Shown here in pieces: positions 45,030 to 53,448 of a stretch of DNA of 64,000 nt. The stretch covers positions 1 to 64,000 of the forward strand of contig NZ_JAHRED010000003.1 of the NCBI RefSeq assembly GCF_019084045.1, in the 5' to 3' direction. Made by a program: the position numbers and the translations under genes. This DNA is from Paeniglutamicibacter quisquiliarum. Its GTDB lineage: Bacteria; Actinomycetota; Actinomycetes; Actinomycetales; Micrococcaceae. A model generated the notes under the pieces. It was given only the letters and a program-made list of their open reading frames with translations. It was not told the DNA's origin and made no database searches. Position 1 is the stretch's first letter. Each line of letters starts with the position of its first letter.

Positions 45030-45839
45030 ATGCCGGAAATCCAAGAGCCGCTGGCCGGCGGGAATGCCGCGGGGGAAGTACTGCGCATCGGCATGACCGT
45101 GCGCAAGCCCTGGCTTGAAAGCACGCCCTCGGTACAGAGGTTCATGGCCCACCTCCGCGAGCAGGGTCTCACCGACGTCCCGCTGCCGTTGGGCAAGGAC
45201 GCCCAGGGCCGGCAGGTTACGGAATTTGCCCCCGGGACACCGGCGCCTCATGACAGGCCCCTGCCGTTGGAGGTCCTGGAGGAGGTCGGGCGCCGGATCC
45301 GCCGGATCCACGACACCGCCGAAAGCTTCGAACGGAACCCGGACGATTCCTGGTCCACCGTGATCCCGGTTCCCCACGCGAACCTGATCTGCCACAACGA
45401 CCTCGCCCCGTGGAACCTGGTTGCCGGGGAGCGCCTGGCCTTCATCGACTGGGACGGCGCGGGTCCGAGTACCCGGCTTTGGGATCTGGCCTATGCGGCA
45501 CAGTCGTTTGCCTTCCTCGTCGCCGGTGAGGATCCGGGGAGGGCGGCGGCGCGACTGCGGGTGCTTGTTCTCGACGGCTACCGGGCCGACGCCGATCTGC
45601 GCGCCCGATTGCCCGGTGCCCTGGGGGAGCGCACCATGGCCATGTACGATTTCCTCCACGAGGCCCACCGCAGGGACATTCGGCCGTGGGCCGGAATGTT
45701 CGTCGACGGGCATGGCCGCCATTGGGCGGGTGCCGCGCGGTTCGTGCGGGAAAACGAACCGCTCTGGGCGTCAACGCTTGGGGGAAACGGGGCCGGGCAG
45801 CGACCGCGGACTACTGCGCCGGGGCGTCAAGTTCCCTGA
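45030..45839 (+). CDS. Aminoglycoside phosphotransferase (APH)-fold kinase
   Basis: 269 residues. The catalytic loop ICHNDLAPWNLVAG gives the H-N-D-x4-N pattern, and AFIDWDGAGPSTRLWDLAY supplies the metal-binding Asp. The N-lobe lacks a clear P-loop. This family phosphorylates small molecules (aminoglycosides, homoserine, choline, sugars); nothing suggests resistance here. Its 3' end overlaps the convergent HD-domain gene by 29 bases. Confidence 0.82.
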   Translation: MPEIQEPLAGGNAAGEVLRIGMTVRKPWLESTPSVQRFMAHLREQGLTDVPLPLGKDAQGRQVTEFAPGTPAPHDRPLPLEVLEEVGRRIRRIHDTAESFERNPDDSWSTVIPVPHANLICHNDLAPWNLVAGERLAFIDWDGAGPSTRLWDLAYAAQSFAFLVAGEDPGRAAARLRVLVLDGYRADADLRARLPGALGERTMAMYDFLHEAHRRDIRPWAGMFVDGHGRHWAGAARFVRENEPLWASTLGGNGAGQRPRTTAPGRQVP

Positions 45840-46707
45840 GCTCGGCCGACAGGTTGGCCCGCGCCGCATCTTCCCAGAGCGCCCGCCCTCGTTCGCTGGA
45901 GAACAGGGAACCGCCGTCGAGCAGCCCGCGCAGGATGGCGGAGCGCCCGCGGGCAAAGTCGGCGTCGGGCACGTGGGCGTATTCGCGGCGGACCGCGGCG
46001 GTGTACCGCCTGTAGGCAGCGGGGGGCCGGGCCAGGACCTCCAGGTCCGCATCGCAGAGCAGGGCACCGGCAGCATCGCCGGGTTCGGGCTTGTGCGTCT
46101 TGGTGAGCAGGACGAGGCGCCTGACCTCGCCCGCCACGGGAGCGGCGATGCCGTGGCCGGGCAGGAGCGCTGTGGCCAGCGCCGCCGAATCCTCTTCATC
46201 CGTTGCCGCGCCGCGATACACGGCATCGTGGAACCACGCCGCCAGGTATACCGGCAGGTGCGCCCCTCCGGCCGCCGTCCCGCCGGTCAGGGTGTCCAGG
46301 GCCGTCAACACCGCCAGCAGGTGCGCCCGGTCGTGGTAGACGCGCTGCTCTTGGCTCCAACATTCCAGCAGCTCACGGCCCAGCTCCGGGGCACCGAGCC
46401 CCAGAGCGTCCCAGCGGGCGAGCAACACCGTGTCCAGGCGTTCGGGCCGTTCCCTGGCGCGCACCCGCAGCCCCGAGGCTATGAGCCGGCGCACCAGCTC
46501 GGTGGCGGGGAGCGGGACGGCGCCAGCCGCGACCAGATCGTCGTGGCGCTTTTGCGGCACGTCGTAGTGGTCCCGGTCGAAGGCGCGCTCGGGCAGGCCC
46601 TGGTCCCGGGCAAAGTCGTGCAATTCTTCAAGCGATGCATCGGAGACCAGATGCGAGAAGAACGTTCCGTGGGCCGGCCAGGACGGGGGATCAATGAGGA
46701 TGGACAC
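45811..46707 (-). CDS. DUF4031-HD domain fusion protein
   Basis: 298 residues. Residues 1-80 form the DUF4031 domain (MSILIDPPSWPAHGTFFSHL; DRDHYDVPQKRHDDLV). Residues from about 115 are an HD-superfamily phosphohydrolase: VYHDRAHLLAVL, AAWFHDAVY (the HD pair) and CDADLEVLA (the later Asp). The metal-binding H..HD..D set is intact, so a hydrolase acting on a phosphorylated or nucleotide substrate is likely. The pairing of the two domains is seen in Actinobacteria; substrate unknown. Confidence 0.82.
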   Translation of the reverse strand: MSILIDPPSWPAHGTFFSHLVSDASLEELHDFARDQGLPERAFDRDHYDVPQKRHDDLVAAGAVPLPATELVRRLIASGLRVRARERPERLDTVLLARWDALGLGAPELGRELLECWSQEQRVYHDRAHLLAVLTALDTLTGGTAAGGAHLPVYLAAWFHDAVYRGAATDEEDSAALATALLPGHGIAAPVAGEVRRLVLLTKTHKPEPGDAAGALLCDADLEVLARPPAAYRRYTAAVRREYAHVPDADFARGRSAILRGLLDGGSLFSSERGRALWEDAARANLSAELRELDAPAQ

Positions 46708-46763
46708 GTCCCCAGACTAATACGCGCGTGCATCGCGCCCCGGCGACTGGCCGCCCCAGGAGG

Positions 46764-47054
46764 TCAGTACGTGAAGAGGGACGCGTTGGCGGCCTCGGCC
46801 TCGTCGTATTGCACCGAGGCCCGGTTCAGTGCGGTTCCGATGGAGGCCAGCGACTCCTCCACCCGTGCCTGGGTGTTGCGCCAGTCGGCCACCACGGACT
46901 GGAAATTGGCCGAGGCCGCTCCTTGCCAGGTGCCCTGCAGGTCCTGCAGCGAGGAGGTCAACGAGTTCACCTCCGCCCGGACGCGCTCGATGGTGGCATG
47001 CAGGTTCATGGACCGGGCCTGCATTTCGTTGGTGTTGGCGGCAAAGGTGCTCAT
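46764..47054 (-). CDS. WXG100-family (ESAT-6-like) protein
   Basis: 96 residues forming two helices around the W43-Q-G45 turn. The C-terminal Y-D-E-A-E segment resembles the YxxxD/E secretion signal of type VII substrates. Usually secreted through EccC-driven machinery as dimers; no ESX component lies in this window. ATG 47054. Ordinary codon composition. Confidence 0.85.
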   Translation of the reverse strand: MSTFAANTNEMQARSMNLHATIERVRAEVNSLTSSLQDLQGTWQGAASANFQSVVADWRNTQARVEESLASIGTALNRASVQYDEAEAANASLFTY

Positions 47055-47232
47055 GATGGGCTTCACTCCCGTGCAATGGCGAATTGGCACCGGTCCGCGG
47101 GCGACAATCCCGCACAGGGCCCGGAGGGAAGCGCGCTTTGGTTGGATGCGTGCCTCCGTTTTCAGGCTAGGGCACGCACCCCCGCCGCGGTCCGGGGGCC
47201 GCAACGGGGTGTGGACAACGCCAGGCGGAGGA

Positions 47233-48729
47233 TCAGTCCTCGTCCTCGTCCGGCTCGTCCTCGGGCTTGACGTAGGGCAGGTGGATCGACAGGGTGGCCC
47301 CGCCGCCCGGGGTGTCGCTGAGCCGGATGGAACCGTCATGCTGCGCGGCGATCGCCGCGACGATGGCCAGCCCCAGCCCGGTCCCGCCGGTCTCGCGCTG
47401 CCGCGAGGAATCGGCGCGGTAGAACCGCTCGAACACCCGCCCCGCGTCCTCCTCGGAAATGCCCGGGCCGTGGTCGCGGATTTCCAGCACCGCGTCGGAC
47501 CTCCCGTCGATCACGGGCTTGACGCCGACGGCGATCTCGATGTCGCTGCCCTCGGGGGTGTATCGCAGTGCGTTGGTCATCAGGTTGGCCACGACCTGCC
47601 GCAGCCTGGCCTCGTCCCCGGAAGTGGGTGCAGGCTGCGGGGCCCCGCCGTCCAGGCCGATCAGGCGGACCTTGCGGTCCACGGCATTGACCCGGGTGTC
47701 CTCGGCTGCGTCCCCGGCCAGCAGGAGCAGGTCGATGGGCTTGCGCTCCAGCGGGCGCTGCTCGTCCAGCCTCGCCAGGGTCAGCAGGTCCTCCACCAGC
47801 TGGGCCATGCGCTTGGACTCGGCCTCGATGCGCCCCATCGCGGTGCGCAGCATCTCCGGGTCGTTGAGCCCGCCCTGCCGGTAGAACTCGGAATACCCCT
47901 GGATGGTCACCAGCGGGGTGCGCAGCTCGTGGGAAGCGTCCTGGATGAAGCGGCGCATCTTGCGCTCCGAGGCCGCCCGCCCGCGGAAGGCGTGCTCGAT
48001 GTGCGCCAGCATCGCGTTCAGCGAGCGCGAGAGCCGCCCGACCTCGGTTTCCGGCGGGTAGTCCTCCACGCGGCGGGAGAGGTCCCCGGCGGCAATGGCC
48101 GCCGCAGTGCGTTCGACGCGCAGCAGCGGCAGCAGCGCCCGGGTGGTGATTCCGTAGGCGATCATCGACATCAGCAACGTGGCAAGCATGCCGGTGGACA
48201 TCACCAGCATCGTGGCCTTGGTGACGGTGTCCTGCACCGAGGTCATCGGCAGCGCATAGATCAAGTCGTAATCGGTGCGCGGCAGATCCACGATGCGCAC
48301 CCGCCACCCGGCCGAACCGAGGTTGGTGCCGCGCACCGAGATCGAGGCGGCCGGGTCCTCCCGCATCCGCGCGATTTCCCCGGCGTCGACGGCCGGGGCA
48401 TCCAGCGGCTTGTTGTCCGTGGCGGCCTTGCGCGGCATGGTGTAGAGGATCTCGCCGGACTCGTTGCGCAGGTCCCCGTAGAAGCGCGCGAGCCCGTTGG
48501 ACTTGGGGTTGATCTCGGCGATGCCCGCATAGTCGTTGAGCATGGTGGCGGTGATGGTCGCGCTGTTGGACTTCAGGTCCGTGTCCAGCTGGGCGGTGAG
48601 CATCAACCGCAGCGACTGGGCCGAGCCGACGGCGGTGACCACGATCCCCACGATCATCAGGGAGCTCATGAGCGCCACGAGCTTGGTCCGCAACGACACC
48701 TGTCGCCAGAATCTGCGGGCACTTTCCAC
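47233..48729 (-). CDS. Sensor histidine kinase
   Basis: 498 residues. First membrane helix about 14-36, extracellular sensor domain of about 110-130 residues, second helix (LVMSTGMLATLLMSMIAYGI), HAMP, then HisKA with FIQDASHELRTPL carrying the phosphorylated His, N box VVANLMTNALRYTP, G1 IRDHGPGI and G2 TGGTGLGLAIV. Acidic tail DEPDEDED. GTG start. It is 21 bases downstream of the response regulator gene on the same strand, so a two-component pair. It resembles the MprB/TcrY/CseC group; the signal is unknown. Confidence 0.92.
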   Translation of the reverse strand: MESARRFWRQVSLRTKLVALMSSLMIVGIVVTAVGSAQSLRLMLTAQLDTDLKSNSATITATMLNDYAGIAEINPKSNGLARFYGDLRNESGEILYTMPRKAATDNKPLDAPAVDAGEIARMREDPAASISVRGTNLGSAGWRVRIVDLPRTDYDLIYALPMTSVQDTVTKATMLVMSTGMLATLLMSMIAYGITTRALLPLLRVERTAAAIAAGDLSRRVEDYPPETEVGRLSRSLNAMLAHIEHAFRGRAASERKMRRFIQDASHELRTPLVTIQGYSEFYRQGGLNDPEMLRTAMGRIEAESKRMAQLVEDLLTLARLDEQRPLERKPIDLLLLAGDAAEDTRVNAVDRKVRLIGLDGGAPQPAPTSGDEARLRQVVANLMTNALRYTPEGSDIEIAVGVKPVIDGRSDAVLEIRDHGPGISEEDAGRVFERFYRADSSRQRETGGTGLGLAIVAAIAAQHDGSIRLSDTPGGGATLSIHLPYVKPEDEPDEDED

Positions 48730-48750
48730 GTGGGGAACCGGCCTTTCGTC

Positions 48751-49461
48751 TTAGCGGCGGTCGGCAGTCCGCATGAGGTAGCCGACACCGCGCTTGGTCT
48801 GGATCAGCGAGGGCCATTCGGCTCGGGAGTCGATCTTGCGGCGCAGGTAGGAAATGTAGGACTCCACGATCGAGGCGTCCCCATTGAAGTCGTATTCCCA
48901 CACATGGTCAAGGATTTGCGCCTTGGAGAGCACCCGGTTGGGGTTCATCATCAGGTAGCGCAGCAGCTTGAACTCGGTGGGGGAGAGCTCGATGACCTCG
49001 CCGGAGCGGCGGACCTCGTGAGCGTCGTCGTCCAGTTCGAGGTCGTCCACGCGAATGATGGCGCTGTCCTCCTCGGCCGGCTGGGTGCGGCGCAGCACCG
49101 CGCGGATGCGGGCCACGACCTCGTCGAGGCTGAAGGGCTTGGTGACGTAGTCGTCCCCGCCGACGGTCAGTCCGGTGACCTTGTCCTCGGTGTCGTCGCG
49201 GGCGGTGAGGAAGAGCACCGGGAAGTGCTTGCCTGCGGCGCGCAGCCGGCGGGTGATGGTGAAACCGTCCATGTCCGGGAGCATCACGTCGAGCACGGCC
49301 AGGTCGGGGGTGTCGGCTTCCACCGCGGCCAGGGCTTCGCGCCCGTTGGCCGCCGCAACCACCTCGAAGCCCGCGAAACGCAGGGAGGTGGAAAGCAATT
49401 CACGGATGTTTGGTTCGTCGTCGACGACCAGGAGCTTTGCTTCGGGGGTTTTGGCATTCAT
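48751..49461 (-). CDS. OmpR-family response regulator
   Basis: 236 residues. Receiver domain with acidic pair D14-D15, phosphoacceptor D58 (VLDVM), T86 and K108 (YVTKPF). C-terminal winged helix with ELSPTEFKLLRYLMMNPNRV and the recognition helix DASIVESYISYLRRKID. Start at ATG 49461 so that the receiver begins properly. Transcribed ahead of its kinase. Resembles MprA/TcrX/TrcR types. Confidence 0.93.
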   Translation of the reverse strand: MNAKTPEAKLLVVDDEPNIRELLSTSLRFAGFEVVAAANGREALAAVEADTPDLAVLDVMLPDMDGFTITRRLRAAGKHFPVLFLTARDDTEDKVTGLTVGGDDYVTKPFSLDEVVARIRAVLRRTQPAEEDSAIIRVDDLELDDDAHEVRRSGEVIELSPTEFKLLRYLMMNPNRVLSKAQILDHVWEYDFNGDASIVESYISYLRRKIDSRAEWPSLIQTKRGVGYLMRTADRR

Positions 49462-49594
49462 GGTTACCAGTCTGCAACCGCTATCTGTAAGAATCCTGTG
49501 TGTTTCTTGTGTGCGCAAGGGTTCCCGGCCCGGCGAACGCCCCCAAGATGCCCGGAGTCCGCAGGGCGTTACGTGGGATTCCGGGACATGTGGA

Positions 49595-49825
49595 CTAGCG
49601 GGAACGGCGACGTTGGCGGAAGTTCAGCACCAGGATCACCATGAGCAGGATGAATGCCAGCGGCAGTCCATAGAGCGACACGGCAATCAGCGCCGGGGCC
49701 GGGGCCAGCTGCATGGCGTACTGGACGAGAATGACGGCCAGGGCGGCGAGCGAGATGATGGCAACGCCGCCGGCCAGGAAGGTCAGGATGCGCTGGGATG
49801 CTGGGGTGTCGGCGGTGGTGTTCAC
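49595..49825 (-). CDS. Small two-helix membrane protein
   Basis: 76 residues. Helices about 15-37 and 43-66 with a basic tail RQRRRSR, i.e. C-terminus inside. GTG start directly after AAGGG with almost no spacing, so it may be leaderless or weakly translated. It reads toward the response regulator gene, 133 bases away. Family not recognised. Confidence 0.65.
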   Translation of the reverse strand: MNTTADTPASQRILTFLAGGVAIISLAALAVILVQYAMQLAPAPALIAVSLYGLPLAFILLMVILVLNFRQRRRSR

Positions 49826-49937
49826 CCCTTAAAACTACCGCGCACCTGCGAAACAGCCACATTGGGGCCCCGCCCCCGCGGATGGGAAGGGGCAAAGCCG
49901 CTGATGTCGTACCCTAGAAGATATAGACTTCCCCGGA

Positions 49938-49981
49938 CGCATGAGCCCGCCCGCAAGCCCCCTTCGGGGGACGGGCTGCGT
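49938..49981 (+). promoter_or_regulatory. Nested hairpin upstream of the cold-shock gene
   Basis: Inner stem CCCCC-TT-CGGGGG-like and outer arms ACGCA...AGCCCG / CGGGCT-GCGT give a stacked stem. It lies 94 bases before the cold-shock protein start, in a possible leader RNA. Confidence 0.3.
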
Positions 49982-50074
49982 GGTTTCGCGCCGGGAGATC
50001 GCCAGAAATGGGAACGCGGAACTTTCTTGACCCCCGTCGTTGCCCATTGAGACGCAAGAACGAGGTAGTTAGAC

Positions 50075-50458
50075 GTGCCAACCGGCAAAGTGAAATGGTA
50101 CGAACCCTCCAAGGGGTTCGGGTTCCTGGTAACCGACGAAGGCCAGGAAGTGTATCTGAACGCCTCGGCGCTGCCCGCGGGCACGACCGAGCTGCGTGCA
50201 GGTACCCGCATGGAATTTGGCGTCGCCGAGGGCCGCAAGGGAGCGCAGGCCCTGAGCGTGCGCATCATTGATGACGCGCCCTCCGTGGCCCGTGCCAAGC
50301 GCAAGCCGGCCGAGGACACCGCAGTGCTGATCGAGGACCTCATCAAGGTGCTCGACTCGGTCTCCAACGGACTGCGCAGGGGCCGTTACCCAGAAAAAGC
50401 CCAGGGTGCCAAGGTCGCAGCTGTGCTGCGCGCCGTAGCCGACGATTTGGATGCCTGA
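50075..50458 (+). CDS. Cold-shock domain protein with C-terminal extension
   Basis: 127 residues. Residues 1-65 form the cold-shock OB fold: TGKVKWYEPSKGFGFLVTDEG with RNP1-like KGFGFL (13-18) and RNP2-like VYLNAS. The following 60 residues are an acidic/basic helical tail unlike the short CspA of E. coli, an arrangement usual in Actinobacteria. It binds single-stranded RNA or DNA. GTG start. Overlaps the next gene by eight bases. Confidence 0.88.
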   Translation: MPTGKVKWYEPSKGFGFLVTDEGQEVYLNASALPAGTTELRAGTRMEFGVAEGRKGAQALSVRIIDDAPSVARAKRKPAEDTAVLIEDLIKVLDSVSNGLRRGRYPEKAQGAKVAAVLRAVADDLDA

Positions 50459-50984
50459 TCACATGGCCCGCAAAGCAATACTCGACACGACACTGGCAAA
50501 GGCCGTTGAGCCCGCACGCAAGGCGTTGCTGGAAATCACGGACGACGCCAGCATTGGTGAATACATCGATGCCGTCAACGACGGCGAACGCCTGGTGACC
50601 CACCGCTTCGAGGCGCTGCTCCCCGGCTACGAGGGCTGGAGCTGGTTTGCCACGCTGACCCGTGTCCCGCGCGCCCAGGCCAAGGACCTGACGGTGTGCG
50701 AGGTCGGGATCCTTCCCGGCGAAGACGCGCTTCTGGCGCCGGCCTGGGTGCCGTGGGCCGAGAGGGTTCGCCCGGAGGAGATGGACGCCGAGCGCCGCGC
50801 CGCCGAGGAGGCCGCGGCCGCGGCCGAAGGCACTGGTGTCGATGCCGACGCCGAGGCCCACGGGGCGTCCAACCCGGCCGCCGCGGACGGAGAGACCCCG
50901 GAAGGCGAACAGGAGTCAGCGGCAGCGGTGGACGAAGCCACCGCGGACGTGGCGGCCGTCGAGTCGGATGCCGACTCCAAGTAG
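50451..50984 (+). CDS. DUF3027 domain protein
   Basis: 177 residues. The N-terminal 110 residues are the conserved DUF3027 region (LAKAVEPARKALLEITDDAS; YEGWSWFATLTRVPR; EVGILPGEDALLAPAWVPW), usual in Actinobacteria and commonly next to a cold-shock gene. The rest is a low-complexity Ala/Glu/Asp tail. ATG 50463 is an alternative start. No function known; overlap with the cold-shock gene suggests joint translation. Confidence 0.82.
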   Translation: MPDHMARKAILDTTLAKAVEPARKALLEITDDASIGEYIDAVNDGERLVTHRFEALLPGYEGWSWFATLTRVPRAQAKDLTVCEVGILPGEDALLAPAWVPWAERVRPEEMDAERRAAEEAAAAAEGTGVDADAEAHGASNPAAADGETPEGEQESAAAVDEATADVAAVESDADSK

Positions 50985-51024
50985 ATGAATAAGCAACCAG
51001 GGGATTGATCTCCTGGAGCGCCTC

Positions 51025-51064
51025 AGGAAACGGGCGGCGGTCACCAGATCGCCGCCCGTTTCCT
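51025..51064 (+). terminator. Terminator of the cold-shock/DUF3027 operon
   Basis: Fifteen-base perfect stem (AGGAAACGGGCGGCG and complement) with a ten-base loop, followed by TTT. Confidence 0.85.
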
Positions 51065-51097
51065 TTGCCGTATCGCCGGCAGCCTCCGGCCGAAAAA

Positions 51098-51147
51098 GAG
51101 GGCGCCGACCTGACGCGGGATCATTCCCGCGTCAGGTCGGCGCCCTC
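51098..51147 (-). terminator. Very strong terminator of serC
   Basis: A 23-base-pair perfect stem with loop TCAT; on the minus strand five T residues follow. It sits 18 bases past the serC stop. Confidence 0.92.
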
Positions 51148-51164
51148 TATGTTCCCGGAGGAAG

Positions 51165-52286
51165 CTAGCTGTTCTTCAGTACGTACTCGATGCACTTGAG
51201 CAGGGCGGAGACGTCGTCGGGCTCAATTGCCACGAAGGTCGCCACGCGCAGCTGGTTGCGGCCGAGCTTGCGGTACGGCTCCACATCCACCACGCCGTTG
51301 GCGCGCAGTGTCTTGGCCACCGCCGCGGCATCGATCGAATCGTCGAAGTCGATGGTGGCGATGACGTTGGAACGTTCCTCGGGAGCGGCGACGTAGGGGG
51401 TAGCCACATCGGAGGCCTCTGCCCAGTCGTAGATGCGGGAAGCGGAGTCGGCCGTGCGGGCGGCGGCGAACTTCAGGCCGCCGTTGCCGTTGAGCCACTG
51501 CAACTGGGCATTGAGCGAGACCAGGGTGGAGAGTGCCGGGGTGTTGTAGGTCTGGTTCAGGCGCGAGTTGTCGATCGCCGTCTTCAGGTTCAGGAAGTCG
51601 GGGATCCAACGGCCGGAAGCGGCGATCTCCTCTGCCCGGGCGATGGCCGCGGGGGAGAAGAGAGCAATCCACAGGCCGCCGTCGGAGGCGAAGTTCTTCT
51701 GCGGGGCGAAGTAGTAAACATCGGCCTGCGAGACGTCGACGTCCAGGCCGCCGGCGGCGGACGTTGCGTCAATGAGGACCAGTGATCCCTCGTCGGCCCC
51801 TTCGACGCGGTGCACCGGTGCTGCGACGCCCGTGGAGGTCTCGTTTTGGGGCCAAGCGTATACATCCACGCCGGTTTCGGCCACGGGGACGGGACGGGTC
51901 CCTGGCTCGGAGACGATGATCGTGGACGGTTCCAGGAACGGGGCCTTGTTGGTCGCGGCGGCGAATTTCGAACCGAACTCGCCGAAGGACAGGTGCTGGG
52001 CCTTGTTGCGGACCAGGCCGAAGGCGGCGATGTCCCAGAAGGCGGTGGAGCCGCCCACGCCCAGGACCACTTCGTAGTCGGAGGGGGCGTTGAAGAAGGT
52101 CTTGAGTCCCTCTTGGATGTCGCGAACCAGGTTCTTCACCGGGGCCTGGCGGTGGGATGTTCCCAGGAGCTGCGTGCCCGCGTCGAGGAGCGCCTGTACC
52201 TGTTCGGGGCGGACCTTGGAGGGTCCTGCGCCGAATCGGCCGTCCACGGGCAAAAGGTCTTGGGGAATAGTCACGCCGGTGCTCAT
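51165..52286 (-). CDS. serC: Phosphoserine aminotransferase
   Basis: 373 residues, mycobacterial-type SerC. RFGAGPSKVRPEQVQAL at the start; the PLP lysine is in YYFAPQKNFASDGGLWIAL, preceded by LIDATSAAGGLDVDVSQAD with the PLP-contacting Asp. It makes 3-phosphoserine for serine and pyridoxal pathways. Start ATG 52286 with GAGGAG five bases upstream; ATG 52298 is an alternative. Divergent from dtxR. Confidence 0.94.
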   Translation of the reverse strand: MSTGVTIPQDLLPVDGRFGAGPSKVRPEQVQALLDAGTQLLGTSHRQAPVKNLVRDIQEGLKTFFNAPSDYEVVLGVGGSTAFWDIAAFGLVRNKAQHLSFGEFGSKFAAATNKAPFLEPSTIIVSEPGTRPVPVAETGVDVYAWPQNETSTGVAAPVHRVEGADEGSLVLIDATSAAGGLDVDVSQADVYYFAPQKNFASDGGLWIALFSPAAIARAEEIAASGRWIPDFLNLKTAIDNSRLNQTYNTPALSTLVSLNAQLQWLNGNGGLKFAAARTADSASRIYDWAEASDVATPYVAAPEERSNVIATIDFDDSIDAAAVAKTLRANGVVDVEPYRKLGRNQLRVATFVAIEPDDVSALLKCIEYVLKNS

Positions 52287-52482
52287 GTTGCTCCTCATAA
52301 GGGGGTTTTACGCTTTGGACACTTCCGCTGCCGCAATCCGATGCGCATTGAGGGTGCCCAGTGCTTCAATAATCCCGCACCGGAGGGCCCAATGTGTAAT
52401 AGCGAGACGCCAATGTGAACGCGGGTAGAGTGGAAAGCGTAGTGAACTCTTGTAACAATCAACCCATGCGGGAGCTGCAAAC

Positions 52483-53178
52483 GTGTCAGATTTGATCGAT
52501 ACCACCGAAATGTACCTGCGCACCATTCTGGAACTCCAGGAGGAGGGCATCGTTGCCTTGCGCGCACGTATTGCCGAACGACTTGGGCATTCCGGGCCCA
52601 CGGTTTCGCAAACGGTGGCCCGCATGGAACGCGACGGCCTGGTCGTGGTGACCACCGACCGCCACCTTGAACTGACCGAGCATGGCGCCGACGTTGCCAC
52701 CGGCGTGATGCGCAAGCACCGCCTGGCCGAGCGCCTGCTGGCCGATGTCATCGGCCTGGAATGGGAGTACGTCCACGAGGAAGCCTGCCGCTGGGAGCAC
52801 GTGATGAGCGAGCGCGTGGAGCAGCGGCTGTACAAGCTGCTCGGTGCGCCCGAGTCCTCGCCCTATGGAAACCCGATCCCCGGACTGGAGACCCTGGGCG
52901 GTCCGGGACTGGCGGAAATCTCGGTAGGTGTCCAAAGTCTCGATTCGGCCCTTGTCGACGGAAACCTCGGCCCGGTCCGGGTGGAGCGCCTTGCCGAAAC
53001 CATCCAGGTCGAACCCGAGCTGCTGGTGCAACTCGATGAGGGCGGCATCCGCCCGGGGGCCCTAGTCACCCTCGAACGGGCCGGCGATTACGTGGTCGTT
53101 CGGGTGCAGGGGATCGAGGGCGCGCTGGAGCTTCCGACCGAAGTCAGCGCCCATGTGTTTGTCCGCCGCATGGATTGA
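52483..53178 (+). CDS. dtxR: Iron-dependent transcriptional repressor DtxR/IdeR
   Basis: 231 residues. From the N-terminus (DLIDTTEMYLRTILELQEEG) through RARIAERLGHSGPTVSQTV and MRKHRLAERLLADVIGLEWE it closely follows C. diphtheriae DtxR as I know it. Metal ligands are present: Met10, then HRLAE (His79/Glu83 equivalents), and EACRWEHVMS with Cys102, Glu105 and His106 equivalents; the C-terminal SH3-like domain is intact. With Fe2+ it represses siderophore genes such as the 2543-5854 locus. GTG start. Confidence 0.95.
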   Translation: MSDLIDTTEMYLRTILELQEEGIVALRARIAERLGHSGPTVSQTVARMERDGLVVVTTDRHLELTEHGADVATGVMRKHRLAERLLADVIGLEWEYVHEEACRWEHVMSERVEQRLYKLLGAPESSPYGNPIPGLETLGGPGLAEISVGVQSLDSALVDGNLGPVRVERLAETIQVEPELLVQLDEGGIRPGALVTLERAGDYVVVRVQGIEGALELPTEVSAHVFVRRMD

Positions 53179-53263
53179 TAACGGAATTGTAACTTTGGCA
53201 TAAATCCCGGTAGTGTCTTACGTTGGGTTGCACTTAGGTAATCCAGTCCCGATCCGATTCGCA

Positions 53264-53430
53264 TAACCCTACCGGCGGATCGCGGAGTCAGAATTCCCGG
53301 TAGGGGCGGAGGACCCAATCAACCGTTCCTGGTCTTCGACCATGGATCTTGGGGTGAAGCTGAGTCCGCCTTGGTGGGCTCTGCCGAGTTGATCTCATGA
53401 CTCGAATCCGACAGCTAACTTCGCAGGCGA
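53264..53430 (+). ncRNA. ydaO/yuaA cyclic-di-AMP riboswitch 1
   Basis: Conserved elements occur in order: GGCGGAGGACCCAA, then CTTGGGGTGAA, then CTCGAATCCGACAGCTAACT followed by TCGCAGGC. These are the core segments of the ydaO class as found ahead of actinobacterial wall hydrolases. It ends 18 bases before the M23 peptidase start. Bounds are approximate. Confidence 0.9.
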
Positions 53431-53448
53431 TATATGAGAGGTTGACAT

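Noticed and set aside
45030-45839. Aminoglycoside-resistance gene
   Set aside because: Only the generic APH kinase fold is visible; no resistance context or mobile element is present.
45421-49644. A 1407-codon plus-strand reading across the HD, WXG100 and two-component genes
   Set aside because: It is a shadow frame of good genes on the other strand, with no recognisable domain.
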